Shown in pieces: positions 1 through 8,761 of a stretch of DNA of 43,525 nucleotides. The notes under the pieces are model-generated. The model saw only the letters and a program-made list of their open reading frames with translations. It searched no databases and was not told the origin of the DNA. The DNA is from Pseudobdellovibrio sp. Its GTDB lineage: Bacteria; Bdellovibrionota; Bdellovibrionia; Bdellovibrionales; Bdellovibrionaceae. Location of the stretch: positions 1 to 43,525 of the forward strand of contig JAJFMT010000013.1 in assembly GCA_020696855.1 (NCBI GenBank), read 5' to 3'. How positions within the stretch are numbered: position 1 is the first letter of the stretch; each line of letters starts with the position of its first letter. A program made the position numbers and the translations under genes.

Positions 1-473
1 GGTGCCGACGGAGCTGAAGGCGCCGACGGAGCATCTTGCTGATCATTATCGCGGTCATTGTCGTTATCGCCCGGCTCTTTAGTTCGAATTAATCCAGCGG
101 CGCCTTGTAAGGCTTTATGGTCATCACAAATATTACGCGCTCTCAAATAACGGTTTTTAATGTGATCAGTGTCCATATAGACCTGATCTTTAATCTCTGA
201 TTCTCCAACGCTCTTTTTAAATTTAGATTCAACGAACAGCTGGTTCCGGTCGGTGCGAGAAACGTACTGACCCTGATCATTCAGTTCAACCTTGTCACGG
301 CCCACTCGAAGCAACCGAACACCGTTAGCTGTACGCTCACAGTGAATGTACCCTTTTTTTCCTAAGCCTACGATACTGAGATCGGCTTTTTTGAAATACT
401 TTAAATCGATGTCTGAAGCTGATGCCTGAACCCCAACTGACAAAACTAACATGATGCTAAGAAACTTAATCAT
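1..473 (-). CDS. Exported protein with Pro/Ser/Ala-rich tail (3' end outside window)
   Basis: A reading frame runs on the minus strand from an ATG at 473 to the window edge without a stop. At least 157 residues are visible. The N terminus (MIKFLSIMLVLSVGVQASA) is a clear Sec signal peptide with cleavage expected near residue 19. The mature part is small, charged and contains two cysteines (in IHCERT and NICDDH) that could form a disulfide. It ends in an Asp/Asn-rich stretch followed by Ala-Pro-Ser repeats, which look like a flexible linker or tail. A Shine-Dalgarno AAGGAGT lies just upstream of the ATG (about 480-487). I do not recognise the family. The C-terminal end is not visible, so a further domain after the linker is possible. 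Confidence 0.75.
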   Translation of the reverse strand, partial: MIKFLSIMLVLSVGVQASASDIDLKYFKKADLSIVGLGKKGYIHCERTANGVRLLRVGRDKVELNDQGQYVSRTDRNQLFVESKFKKSVGESEIKDQVYMDTDHIKNRYLRARNICDDHKALQGAAGLIRTKEPGDNDNDRDNDQQDAPSAPSAPSA

Positions 474-600
474 AGATATGACTCCTTATTCTGAAGTCAC
501 TCATCGGCAGGTGGATTTCAAAAATAAAGACAAAAGTCCTGTGTATCAAAAAAGAACACCGTTTCTCTTTTACGGCGCATGTAATTGGGGCGTTCGCTTC

Positions 601-630
601 TGAAAATGAAAACGCCGGTATGAACCGGCG
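601..630 (-). terminator. Rho-independent terminator candidate of the coiled-coil protein gene
   Basis: A perfect 7-bp stem (613-619 with 624-630) and a 4-base loop are followed, when read on the minus strand, by the T-rich run TTTTCATTTTC. It lies about 40 bases past the stop codon at 671, as expected for the end of that transcript. Confidence 0.7.
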
Positions 631-670
631 CTAAAGCTAAACTTTATTTTATTAAAACGATCACTGAATT

Positions 671-2704
671 CTAACGAGGCAAAGACGCATCAAAGCGGTC
701 GATGACCAGGTTAAGACTTGCTTGAATCGCCTGCGCATCCAGTTCTAACTTCGCTTTTTGCTGCTCGTACGGCTGAAGTTCAACACGTAAAGCACCTACT
801 CTTGCATTTGAGCGGTTCAATAAATCCGTTTTTTCGGCAATAGCAGCAGCGATACGCGTACGCTCACGTGCACAATTTGCAATTGTCGCCTCAAGAGCCG
901 CTTTTCTGTTTTGCGCGCGGGATAGCGCAGCTGTTTTATTGTCGTGGTCTTCCTGTGCATTATCTAAAGAAGCTTTTTTAGCATCCCAGCCTACGCGGGC
1001 TTCAAACGCCTCAAGATCGCGTTCTGTTTGACGGAGACGAACCTGCGCTGACGAAATTTCTGACTGAGTGGCAGAAGCTTCACGGCTTAAGCGGTCAAGT
1101 TCGCTACGGCGGTTCGGAATTTCAAACATGCGGATATCGCGTGAGCGCTGCTCACTGCGGCTGATAATGCTGTTTAACTGATCCAGCTCGCGTCTTGCGC
1201 GGTCCCAGCGGTCACGCAAACGGTTTTCGATCTGGCGCACTTCAGAACGCACTTGCGATTCGATGTGGCTGATTGTGTTTTGATGCTGACGAATCTGCGA
1301 ATTCAAATTTTGCACGGCTGAGTTTGCCATTTGTAACGCATTCTGTGCTGCACTCACCTGATTTTGTTGTGAAGAGCAATCGGCACCCGCAGTTGACTGG
1401 CACTGTCTTAAAGCGCCAAGCGCGCGGTTGTAATCATTCGATGCTCGGTTTTGCTCCATTTGCGCACGGCTCAGTTCGCTTTGTGATGACTGCAACTGAT
1501 TCTTTGCATTTTGGTACTGAAAATTATTTTGTAAACGCTGACGCTCTTCCTGAGCCGCATTGAAGCGGCGGTAATCCCAGTCAGCCTGGTTGTACTCTTG
1601 CTGAGCCCAAGTTAGGCGGCTTCTGGCATCAGATAAGTCCCGTTCAACACGTTGTAATTCCCATTCTAAGTTTTGCAACGCTGATTGATTTTGCGAGATG
1701 CTGCTGTTGATCTGACTTAAACGCGCTTCTGCATTTCGCAATGAGCTTCTCGCGGCACGGACAGCATCGCTTAAGTTTTCGTGATCATTTAAATAAGGGG
1801 CAATCACTTGTTGAGCCGCATTCAATACTTCTAATGCACGTTCAACCTGATCCTGAAGTCCCGGAATACTTGCGATAACAGAAGCCAGTTCTCTTTCTGA
1901 ATTGGCGTTCAGAGTTTCATTATCAGATTGTTCTTTTCTTAATGCCGGAAGATCGCGTCCAGTAATTTGCTGAACCAGCGCCAGCAATCCATCAAGCTCA
2001 GTCAACTGCCCCTGAAACTGCGCGCGTAAAGCTTTAAGCTCTTCGGCCTTAGCCAGCTTTTGCAAAAAGATCTGGTAACCTTCAACATGCGCCGCCTTTA
2101 ACGCGTTAACAACCGGAGTAGTCAACAATAATGGGTCAACCGAGCGCTGAGATTTAGCCATGAATTCACGCTCAAAGTCCGCATTATTAATCTGCTGTGA
2201 GCCCGAACAGTGCGACTGCATTTGTGCCCACACTTTTGCAAAACCATCGGCTTCAAATTCAAAAGCAACTTCTTTATTTCCGCCTTTAGAAACGACGTTG
2301 ATGTCTTTGCCGTTCGCCAGCGCAGCTACTAAAAGTTCCGTTCGCGGAACCGGCCAGAAGAATTTTGCATCAGCTTCTTGGCCACGTAGTCCTAAAGATA
2401 AAACATCAGTTGAATCATCAACTCTCATTTGCCAGGCCAATGAGTTTTCACCCGGGCCTGTTTGACGAAGCTGAACTTCAGTTAATGTATTTTCATTTTT
2501 AACCCTGTGAAGTTCCAGGCGGTAAATTGTGTTACCTTTGGTTAAATAAGTCCAAGCGATACAGAGATTTCGCGGCTGTGCTGCCGTCGTGTAATCTTCT
2601 AATGCCCACTTCTTATCTTTAATGATTGTCGCGGCTGAAACCGCTTGCGAAAAAGACAGCGCAAGAACCGCCGCCAATAAAACATTTCCAAAAGTGATTT
2701 TCAT
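671..2704 (-). CDS. Exported long coiled-coil protein
   Basis: The product is 677 residues when started at the ATG at 2704. This start is preferred over an upstream ATG at 2758 because a G-rich Shine-Dalgarno (GGCGGGGGG) lies 4-5 bases before it and a typical signal peptide follows (MKITFGNVLLAAVLAL, cleaved after a VSA motif). Residues from about 25 to 190 look globular and contain two cysteines. From about residue 235 to the end the sequence is almost entirely heptad-like, rich in Gln, Arg, Glu, Ser and Leu with few prolines, so a long alpha-helical coiled coil is expected, probably broken into several antiparallel segments. Its mass resembles SMC-like rods, but there is no Walker motif. 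A periplasmic or surface spacer, or a peptidoglycan-linked structural role, is possible; no enzymatic motif is visible. Confidence 0.8.
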   Translation of the reverse strand: MKITFGNVLLAAVLALSFSQAVSAATIIKDKKWALEDYTTAAQPRNLCIAWTYLTKGNTIYRLELHRVKNENTLTEVQLRQTGPGENSLAWQMRVDDSTDVLSLGLRGQEADAKFFWPVPRTELLVAALANGKDINVVSKGGNKEVAFEFEADGFAKVWAQMQSHCSGSQQINNADFEREFMAKSQRSVDPLLLTTPVVNALKAAHVEGYQIFLQKLAKAEELKALRAQFQGQLTELDGLLALVQQITGRDLPALRKEQSDNETLNANSERELASVIASIPGLQDQVERALEVLNAAQQVIAPYLNDHENLSDAVRAARSSLRNAEARLSQINSSISQNQSALQNLEWELQRVERDLSDARSRLTWAQQEYNQADWDYRRFNAAQEERQRLQNNFQYQNAKNQLQSSQSELSRAQMEQNRASNDYNRALGALRQCQSTAGADCSSQQNQVSAAQNALQMANSAVQNLNSQIRQHQNTISHIESQVRSEVRQIENRLRDRWDRARRELDQLNSIISRSEQRSRDIRMFEIPNRRSELDRLSREASATQSEISSAQVRLRQTERDLEAFEARVGWDAKKASLDNAQEDHDNKTAALSRAQNRKAALEATIANCARERTRIAAAIAEKTDLLNRSNARVGALRVELQPYEQQKAKLELDAQAIQASLNLVIDRFDASLPR

Positions 2705-2791
2705 AATTCCCCCCGCCCGATATTTGACTGCAGTCCTGGACGTGTGTCCAACAATCACACAGTACGACGCGAAGAGCTAATGACAGAGTAG

Positions 2792-3214
2792 CTATTTGTA
2801 AAGAGCGATTCCCAGGAGTTCATCCCCCTGCACTCCCGCACAGGAGCCCGGAACCAGGAATTTCTGCTCTAATCCAAAATAAGAGGCGCACCGGGTAACC
2901 AGATTCCCGTCCTTATAAAGATAGATCTGCTGTGAAAAATACTTTTGCTGGTTCTGATCGAAAAAATAGATTTCAAATACCGCCTTGAAAGCAGCCACTG
3001 TATAGCTTTTCGAGAAAACTTTCTTTAAGGCAGCCCCGTTCGGTTCGGGCAGTTCAAACTGAATCACCATTTTTTCTTTCGCACTTAAAGGAACAGGCAA
3101 ATTGAAATCTGGCCCCAGCTTTTGACTGAAAAGGTTCCAGGAATTTTCAAAAGTAACCAGCTCTGCACTGAAAACATTTAAGGAAGATAGCAAAATGAGA
3201 GTAAGTAATTTCAT
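2792..3214 (-). CDS. Small exported protein of unknown function
   Basis: A 140-residue protein with a signal peptide (MKLLTLILLSSLNVFSA, cleavage before ELV). The mature part has many beta-type aromatic stretches (FEIYFF, KYFSQQIYLY) and two cysteines in the last third, so a small periplasmic beta protein stabilised by a disulfide is likely. It lies upstream of and in the same direction as the coiled-coil gene, with about 87 bases between them, and may be cotranscribed. No Shine-Dalgarno is obvious before the ATG. I do not recognise the family. Confidence 0.75.
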   Translation of the reverse strand: MKLLTLILLSSLNVFSAELVTFENSWNLFSQKLGPDFNLPVPLSAKEKMVIQFELPEPNGAALKKVFSKSYTVAAFKAVFEIYFFDQNQQKYFSQQIYLYKDGNLVTRCASYFGLEQKFLVPGSCAGVQGDELLGIALYK

Positions 3215-3248
3215 GCAGCGACTATTTCATTTTTCTTTCTACAATTCC

Positions 3249-3258
3249 AGTAGCTACT
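3249..3258. promoter_or_regulatory. Perfect 10-bp palindrome between divergent genes
   Basis: AGTAGCTACT is its own reverse complement. It lies in the 104-base gap between the divergent genes starting at 3214 and 3319, just upstream of the proposed -35 of the plus-strand gene. It could be an operator, but one 10-bp palindrome can occur by chance. Confidence 0.3.
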
Positions 3259-3285
3259 ACAGCTTTATTTTTCTTAACATTTCTA

Positions 3286-3313
3286 TGGACAACTTAAACC
3301 GGATTGTTAGACT
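3286..3313 (+). promoter_or_regulatory. Sigma70-type promoter candidate placing the start at the GTG
   Basis: TGGACA (3286-3291), a 16-base spacer, then TAGACT (3308-3313). The GTG start codon follows only 5 bases later and no Shine-Dalgarno is present, so transcription would begin at or next to the start codon (leaderless mRNA). Confidence 0.4.
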
Positions 3314-3318
3314 AAAGT

Positions 3319-5463
3319 GTGTTTAAGAGAATTTTAGTGCTTACTCCATTCAGGGCGCCGGCTTTTTTAGCTCTCATTTTGCTGATTTCACTGCTGAATT
3401 CTTCATCATCTTTCGCGCAGGTTTTTATTCCGCATACTTTTTGGAGCTGCGGCCAAAGCGACTACGACTCAAAAACCATCAATACAAGCGCGGACTTTTC
3501 TTTAGGAACTTTTTCTAACACCAATGTTTCAGGGAATTCAGTGCAACTCAGTATCGGTCAGGTGACCGGCACTTACACGTCTCCCGTTCTTGATATCTAC
3601 GGTGGCTGCGGGGCCTTACAATCGTGGACAAGATTTGAGTGGAAGACGCCGCTTCCGTACGGGAAAGAACTTCCGCCATCCAGCGAAATTGCGACCGATT
3701 ATTCCGGTATTGCCGCGAGCTTAATGACCGGGGCCGCACAGCTCTTTAAAATGAATGGCTCAGGAGCCATTGCCAGCGGTACGACAATCACTGCCTCTAT
3801 CGGCTCTAACGGCACAGCTTCGAACTCTAACGGCGCAGGCATGACTTATCTTGCAGCCGGCAAACTGAACAGCGCCATCACTTTTGATGGAACCGATGAC
3901 CGCATTGACATTCCCTACACGCAAACAAACGTCAGCGATTATTCAGTGTCAGCCTGGTTTCGGACAAACACTGCAGGCAATGGAGTGATTTTACAGGACC
4001 GCGGGCCAACCGGAGCAGGAAACAGTATTACTCTTGGCATTGGAAACAATCCCGGTGGTTGCGCGGCCGGAAGAATTTCATACGGGCTTGATAGTAACAC
4101 CATTTATATCGGTCAGTGCACGACCGGCACTTACAACGACAATGCTTGGCACCATGTTGTGGGCGTTTGGAACGGAACTTCCGGCGTTGCCGTTGCTTCA
4201 AATCAGTTCACTATTTATGTCGATGGTGCGGCTGTCAGCAGTACAGCGACAAGCGTGGGTACAGCACCGACCGCCCCGATCAGCGGACTTGGCAACACGA
4301 AGCTTGGCCGTCACGACGCCTGGGCCGTGAATTACGCCGGCTCTCTTGATGAAATAGGAATTTGGACTCGCCCGCTTTCTGCAACCGAAGTTCAGCAAAT
4401 TTACCGACGCGGCGGCAACAACGTAAGATTTCAGATTAAAACCTGCGACAATTCAAACTGCAGTGACATTGCCACCTGGAAAGGCCCTGACAACACGGCA
4501 GCCACTTACTTTACAGAGCTAAATAATAACACAGTTCAAAACACGGGTCTTGGCACCGTCTTAACAACATTTCCTTCGATGGTGTTTGCGAACTTTCCGT
4601 CACTTAGTGTGGCCACCAAAAGATACTTCCAATATCAAGCCACATTGTCTTCGGACAATTCCACTTATCAGCCCAGTTTTGAATACGTAAAAATTTATCA
4701 CGGATGTGCTGCAAGTACTGTTTCATTCACTTCTAACGGAACTTTCACATTGCCGAAGCTGTGTACGCAGATGACCATTACTGCAACCGGTGGCGGTGGC
4801 GCTACCGGTGACCGTAACGGTGGCGGTACACGAACGGCGGGCGGCAGCGGTGGCAATGTAATCAAAACATTTACGGGCCTGACACCATTAACTCAGTATA
4901 CGGTTTCAGTCGGCACCGGTGGCATCTGTAACGTAACCGCAGGTACCGGCGGTTACAACGGCGGCGACGGCGGCGCTATTACGGGCGCCGGCGTTGACGG
5001 CGCAGGAACACTTGCCTACGGCGGTGCCGGCACTGCCGGTTCCGGCAACGGATTATTCGGCGGTGATGGAGCTTTCGGCGGCGGCGGCGGTGGCGGCGCG
5101 GGATCCGGCGGAGCTGTTGCTGCCGGCGGTGGCGGCGCAAGTACAGTAACGACAACTGTTGGCGGTACAATTTTAGTTATTGCCGGTGGTGGCGGCGGCA
5201 GCGGCGGTGTCCAGAACGGAACTGCAGGCTCAGGCGGTTCTGCCTGCTCAGGCGCGGCCAGTGGAGATTACACGCGTGGATCAAACGGAGGAACAGCTTC
5301 TGGAACACGAGCCGGCGGCGGTGGCGGTGGCGGCGCATGTTACTGCTTGGGTGGTTGTAGCACAGTCAATTCAAGCGGCGGCGCGGGCGGCAACACCGTA
5401 GGTAACTCTTGCGGAGCTTCAAACAACGGAACATCAGGAACTGTTGTTATTCAGTACCAATAA
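3319..5463 (+). CDS. Exported LamG-domain protein with glycine-rich C-terminal domain
   Basis: A 714-residue protein with an N-terminal signal peptide (hydrophobic residues 14-33, then SFAQ). Residues about 170-365 form a LamG/concanavalin-like jelly roll: YSVSAWFRT, then AWHHVVGVW, FTIYVDG, and finally DEIGIWTRPLSATEV, the usual end of such domains. After a linker, residues about 465-714 form a glycine-rich domain that opens with SFTSNGTFTLP and closes with GTVVIQYQ. This pattern is known from surface or tail-fibre-type glycine-rich proteins. Six or more cysteines lie in the last third. A secreted adhesin or carbohydrate-binding surface protein is likely, but the ligand cannot be predicted. 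An internal GTG at 3337, preceded by AAGAGA, is an alternative start with a slightly shorter signal peptide. Confidence 0.8.
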   Translation: MFKRILVLTPFRAPAFLALILLISLLNSSSSFAQVFIPHTFWSCGQSDYDSKTINTSADFSLGTFSNTNVSGNSVQLSIGQVTGTYTSPVLDIYGGCGALQSWTRFEWKTPLPYGKELPPSSEIATDYSGIAASLMTGAAQLFKMNGSGAIASGTTITASIGSNGTASNSNGAGMTYLAAGKLNSAITFDGTDDRIDIPYTQTNVSDYSVSAWFRTNTAGNGVILQDRGPTGAGNSITLGIGNNPGGCAAGRISYGLDSNTIYIGQCTTGTYNDNAWHHVVGVWNGTSGVAVASNQFTIYVDGAAVSSTATSVGTAPTAPISGLGNTKLGRHDAWAVNYAGSLDEIGIWTRPLSATEVQQIYRRGGNNVRFQIKTCDNSNCSDIATWKGPDNTAATYFTELNNNTVQNTGLGTVLTTFPSMVFANFPSLSVATKRYFQYQATLSSDNSTYQPSFEYVKIYHGCAASTVSFTSNGTFTLPKLCTQMTITATGGGGATGDRNGGGTRTAGGSGGNVIKTFTGLTPLTQYTVSVGTGGICNVTAGTGGYNGGDGGAITGAGVDGAGTLAYGGAGTAGSGNGLFGGDGAFGGGGGGGAGSGGAVAAGGGGASTVTTTVGGTILVIAGGGGGSGGVQNGTAGSGGSACSGAASGDYTRGSNGGTASGTRAGGGGGGGACYCLGGCSTVNSSGGAGGNTVGNSCGASNNGTSGTVVIQYQ

Positions 5464-5566
5464 ATCGTTTTCATTTTGTAACTGCAAAAACCACCGGGAT
5501 CGAACAATAACAAGTGATTAATAAAAATTAACTTTTACCAGCCCTTGCCCCGGTGTAGAATGGCCT

Positions 5567-6061
5567 ATGCAGATAACAGATTACATCGGCAGTTTAGAAG
5601 CCTGGGAATTAGCTAGTTATTTAGTAACCGTTGTTGCGTTTCCTTTTGCTATTGTCGTTTTCGTTTGGGAAAAGCGGCGCGAATATCAGCAAGAAGAAGA
5701 AGAAATTTACCAAAAACTTTCCGATGAATACTCGGAGCTGCAACAATTACTTCTGCAGAATGCCGACCTGTTTCTCTATTCCAAAGCCGAAATTGATGAA
5801 ACAGCTATGACTCCCGAGCAAATTGAAAGACGATTAATTATTTTTGACCTGATTATCTCCTTATTCGAGCGAGCGTACATTTTAGTTTACGAAAACGATA
5901 TGAATGGTCAGCAGAAGCGTTTATGGGCGTCGTGGCATGATTACATGAAAAACTGGTGCAGACGAAAAGATTTTAAAGCGGCCCTACCCGAGCTCTTGCA
6001 GGGCGAGGATGAAGATTTTAAAAAATATCTGTGTAATTTAGCGCAGATTAAGTGTCCTTAG
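5567..6061 (+). CDS. Single-pass membrane protein with cytoplasmic helical domain
   Basis: A 164-residue protein. Residues 14-34 are one transmembrane helix (ELASYLVTVVAFPFAIVVFV) followed by positively charged KRREY, so the remainder should be cytoplasmic. That part begins with an acidic coiled-coil-like stretch (EEEEIYQKLSDEYSELQ) and continues as a helical domain with WASWHDYMKNWCRRKDF. Many bacterial small membrane proteins of unknown function have this layout. I cannot assign a family. No Shine-Dalgarno is visible; TAGAAT lies 5 bases before the ATG (5556-5561), suggesting a leaderless message. Confidence 0.75.
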   Translation: MQITDYIGSLEAWELASYLVTVVAFPFAIVVFVWEKRREYQQEEEEIYQKLSDEYSELQQLLLQNADLFLYSKAEIDETAMTPEQIERRLIIFDLIISLFERAYILVYENDMNGQQKRLWASWHDYMKNWCRRKDFKAALPELLQGEDEDFKKYLCNLAQIKCP

Positions 6062-6070
6062 ATCTGCGCT
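6040..6070. terminator. Inverted repeat between convergent genes, terminator candidate
   Basis: Two perfect 9-bp arms (AGCGCAGAT at 6040-6048 and its complement at 6062-6070) flank a 13-base loop that contains the TAG stop of the plus-strand gene. The structure sits between convergent genes ending at 6061 and 6098. The T-tract is poor on the plus strand and moderate on the minus strand. Confidence 0.45.
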
Positions 6071-6097
6071 CTAACATTTACTTACGAATGATTTGAC

Positions 6098-6628
6098 TTA
6101 GTTATCTTCATCAACCGCCGGTGAAACACTCGGAACCGGCGCAGCAACAGGCGATGGTGTTGGCGACGCAACAGGCGATGGTGTCGGCGCCGGAAGTTCA
6201 TTTTGTGATGACCCCATAGTTGAACGAGGCGTATGACTTCTCATCAAACTTCCTAGCTGATTTTCTCTGAGGTAATCACTTAAATTAACCTCGGGAGTTG
6301 TATTTCTTAAATCAGAAATGTCGCCTGAAGATGAGCCGCTGTTGAAACACGGATTTCGCGGTTGAATTTCAGCGTTGACCCATCCGTATTGGTTAGACCC
6401 ATTTTCACCCGGAATAATATAAGATCCGAAAATACTGACGATTGGGTTTTGTCTTGAACCGGCTCTGTCTTTTACGATATGTACTTTTACTTCAGAGAAA
6501 TCGGCACCACTTGCATGGGCTACGATTCTTTCTGCAACCAAGCGCTTCGCATCCGCCTCAGAACATCCGGCCGCGTGAGCCGCCTGAGATAGAAATAATC
6601 CGCTCAAACCTATTACAAGTGCTTTCAT
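6098..6628 (-). CDS. Small exported protein with Pro/Thr/Ser repeat tail
   Basis: A 176-residue protein with a signal peptide (MKALVIGLSGLFLSQAAHA, cleavage before AGC). The mature domain to about residue 105 is small, with two cysteines (AGCSEAD and NPCFN) likely joined by a disulfide. From about residue 145 it becomes a linker of TPSPVA repeats and ends in an acidic VDEDN. Extracytoplasmic proteins often carry such tails to span peptidoglycan or crowded space. Shine-Dalgarno GGGAG lies 6 bases before the ATG. The family is not recognised. Confidence 0.75.
   Translation of the reverse strand: MKALVIGLSGLFLSQAAHAAGCSEADAKRLVAERIVAHASGADFSEVKVHIVKDRAGSRQNPIVSIFGSYIIPGENGSNQYGWVNAEIQPRNPCFNSGSSSGDISDLRNTTPEVNLSDYLRENQLGSLMRSHTPRSTMGSSQNELPAPTPSPVASPTPSPVAAPVPSVSPAVDEDN
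6144..6191 (-). repeat. Two-copy 24-bp tandem repeat coding for TPSPVA units
   Basis: Positions 6144-6167 and 6168-6191 are adjacent 24-base copies differing at two bases. They encode the repeated Pro/Thr/Ser linker of the exported protein on the minus strand, and the repeat could change length by slippage without shifting the frame. Confidence 0.7.
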
Positions 6629-6841
6629 TCAAACTCCCTTTTTATTTATTGTTTGCTATTAACAATAAACTTTCAATGCCAGCCGCCTTTCAGTCGGGTC
6701 CAGTTGTGTTTACAGGCATGGAATATGCTTTTTTAAAGCCTGTGGAAAATAAAAAACTGTCTGACGGGGGTCCACATAAGTCAAAAAAGGCCTAACGACG
6801 AAAATTGTATCGATGCCGCAGCCCGGTTAAAGGATTCCAAA

Positions 6842-6853
6842 GAGGTCATTTTG
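6842..6853 (+). promoter_or_regulatory. Shine-Dalgarno GAGG-N5-TTG deciding the kinase start
   Basis: GAGG (6842-6845) is followed by 5 bases and TTG (6851-6853). No ATG, GTG or TTG occurs in frame between here and the upstream stop at 6734, so this weak start codon is the only supported one. Confidence 0.7.
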
Positions 6854-8761
6854 ACCCGGTGGGAAGCCTTGGTTCGCAGCGAAAATACAAACGCAAAGTA
6901 TGAATGTAAAACAACTTTGCGTGATTCGCTTCCGAAGTTTATTGATGAGCTGGCCAGCGCGATCAAACAACAGGAGATGTCAGGCCATGCGCGGTCTAAC
7001 TTATTGCGCGTGGCTTATGAGCACGCTGAAGACAGAGCCGAAGAAACCCAATGTACCGTCGAAGAAGTTATTCGAGAGTACGAAATTTTACGAAAAGTAA
7101 TTTTTGAAGTTCTGGAAAAAGACAACCTCCTTCATAAAACGGCTCGAGAAACCATTTTAGAGGCTGTTGCAACCGGCATGGCGGAAGCCAGCGTGCAAAT
7201 TAATGAGTGGAACAGTAAGCGTGTCCGCAGAATACAAAACCAGTTAAATGAATCAGAAGATCTGTTCAAAGCGGTTTTTGATCATGCCGCTTCAGGAAAA
7301 GCCTTAATCGATGTCAACAACGGCAGATACATCAAAGTGAACCGCAAGTTTTGTGAAATACACGGCTATACAGAAGAAGAACTCAGCCGAATGACGATTA
7401 ATGATATTACCTTTGAAGCGGACCGCGAAAAACAGTCAAATTTATTTAAAACAAAAATCGCAGCAAAAAGCAATGGCTGGAAGCTTGAAAAACGCAATGT
7501 CGCAAAAGACGGAAGAATCATCTGGGTTCTGGCATCAAGCGCGATTCTTTATAGTGAGGACGGTAATCCAAGTAAAATTGTCACTACAGTCGTAGACATT
7601 TCAGAAATGAAAAAAGCGGAAGAAGAGTTACGCGAAAGTGAAGTTAGATTCCGCGGATTTGCCGAGGCTATGCCACAGATGGCGTTCATTGCGGACGCTA
7701 AAGGAAACATTATTTATTTTAATGAACGTCACTACGACTACTTCGGAGTCAAACGCGGAGAAACTGAGGGTGAAAAATGGAAATCAACACCTATGCACCA
7801 TCCGGATGATCTGCAAAGAACGATCGATAGCTGGAAAGAATCGGTAGAAACCGGCAAGCCTTATGAAATTGAATACAGACTGCGAAGGCATGACGGTACA
7901 TACCGCTGGCATTTGGGCCGGGCCGTTGCGCAAAAAGATGAAAACGGAAACATCATTCGCTGGATAGGCACCAACACAGATATTGAAGACCACAAAGAGC
8001 ACGCTTTACAGCAAAAGAAACTGATTGAGTCTTTGAACAGCGAAAAAGATTTACGTGAAAAATTTGTCGGCACTTTAACTCACGATTTACGCACTCCCCT
8101 TTCGGTAATTAAAATGTCGGCGCAGATACTGGAAAGTGAAGTTACGGAACCTGACGCTTCTGACATGATTAAAAGAATTTTGCGAAATGTAACTTTATGC
8201 GATCAAATGATCCGCGACTTACTGGATACAAACCGGATCAGAGGCGGCCGCGGCATTTCGATAAAAGCCAATCACTGTGTAATGCCTGAAGCAGTCAAGG
8301 TTACCCTGCGAAATCTGGAGGTCGTATACGGGCCCCGCTTTCAGCTTGAGTATGACAACACTTGTGACGGCTACTGGGACCCTGACGGCATTCGACGGAT
8401 TACCGAAAATTTAGTGACCAACGCCATCAAGTACGGCGACGCAAAAGCCCCGGTAACAGTTAGGGTTAAAGACTCAGGCGAAACCGTTCATCTTATTGTG
8501 AACAATAAGGGGCCGGTCATTTCAGAAGAGGAACAAAAAAAATTATTCGATCAGTTTTCCCGCTTGAAGTCCGCAGAATCCGGCGGACAAAAAGGCTGGG
8601 GAATCGGGCTTACTATCGTCAAAGGAATTGCGGAGGCCCACTGCGCGAACATTCACGTCACCAGTAACGTCATGGACGGTACAACATTTACGGTGAGCTT
8701 TCCGCGTGATGCAAGACCGTGCGTCAGTGACCGGATAAACAATCAGGAGATGGCAAGATGA
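6851..8761 (+). CDS. PAS-PAS sensor histidine kinase with RsbRD_N-like input domain
   Basis: A 636-residue cytoplasmic kinase; no transmembrane helix is visible. Residues 1-115 are helical and resemble the RsbRD N-terminal domain of stressosome-related proteins (RWEALVRSE, then LRDSLPKFIDELASAI). PAS1 spans about 132-255 and PAS2 about 262-385 (FRGFAEAMPQ; RWHLGRAV; RWIGTNTDI). The HisKA helix carries TLTHDLRTPLS with phospho-acceptor His411. The ATPase domain has the N box ENLVTNAIKYGD (Asn520, Asn524) and a glycine loop KGWGIGLTIVKG. It phosphorylates itself on His411 and most likely passes the phosphate to the receiver protein encoded next; the two genes overlap by four bases (ATGA). Start is TTG with a good Shine-Dalgarno. 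The signal sensed by the PAS domains is unknown. Confidence 0.92.
   Translation: MTRWEALVRSENTNAKYECKTTLRDSLPKFIDELASAIKQQEMSGHARSNLLRVAYEHAEDRAEETQCTVEEVIREYEILRKVIFEVLEKDNLLHKTARETILEAVATGMAEASVQINEWNSKRVRRIQNQLNESEDLFKAVFDHAASGKALIDVNNGRYIKVNRKFCEIHGYTEEELSRMTINDITFEADREKQSNLFKTKIAAKSNGWKLEKRNVAKDGRIIWVLASSAILYSEDGNPSKIVTTVVDISEMKKAEEELRESEVRFRGFAEAMPQMAFIADAKGNIIYFNERHYDYFGVKRGETEGEKWKSTPMHHPDDLQRTIDSWKESVETGKPYEIEYRLRRHDGTYRWHLGRAVAQKDENGNIIRWIGTNTDIEDHKEHALQQKKLIESLNSEKDLREKFVGTLTHDLRTPLSVIKMSAQILESEVTEPDASDMIKRILRNVTLCDQMIRDLLDTNRIRGGRGISIKANHCVMPEAVKVTLRNLEVVYGPRFQLEYDNTCDGYWDPDGIRRITENLVTNAIKYGDAKAPVTVRVKDSGETVHLIVNNKGPVISEEEQKKLFDQFSRLKSAESGGQKGWGIGLTIVKGIAEAHCANIHVTSNVMDGTTFTVSFPRDARPCVSDRINNQEMAR

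Noticed and set aside
1273..2465. Plus-strand open frames opposite the coiled-coil gene
   Set aside because: They lie wholly within a well-supported minus-strand gene, have no Shine-Dalgarno and no recognisable domain.
4034..5401. Open frames on both strands within the LamG/glycine-rich gene
   Set aside because: GGC-rich repeats create long Arg/His- or Ala/Val-rich frames by chance; only the main frame has a signal peptide and domain motifs.
8505..8520. Loss of the Asp in the G1 box of the RsbRD_N/PAS kinase (VNNKGPVIS)
   Set aside because: Related ATPase domains often have V.N.G.PI here, so it does not show inactivity.
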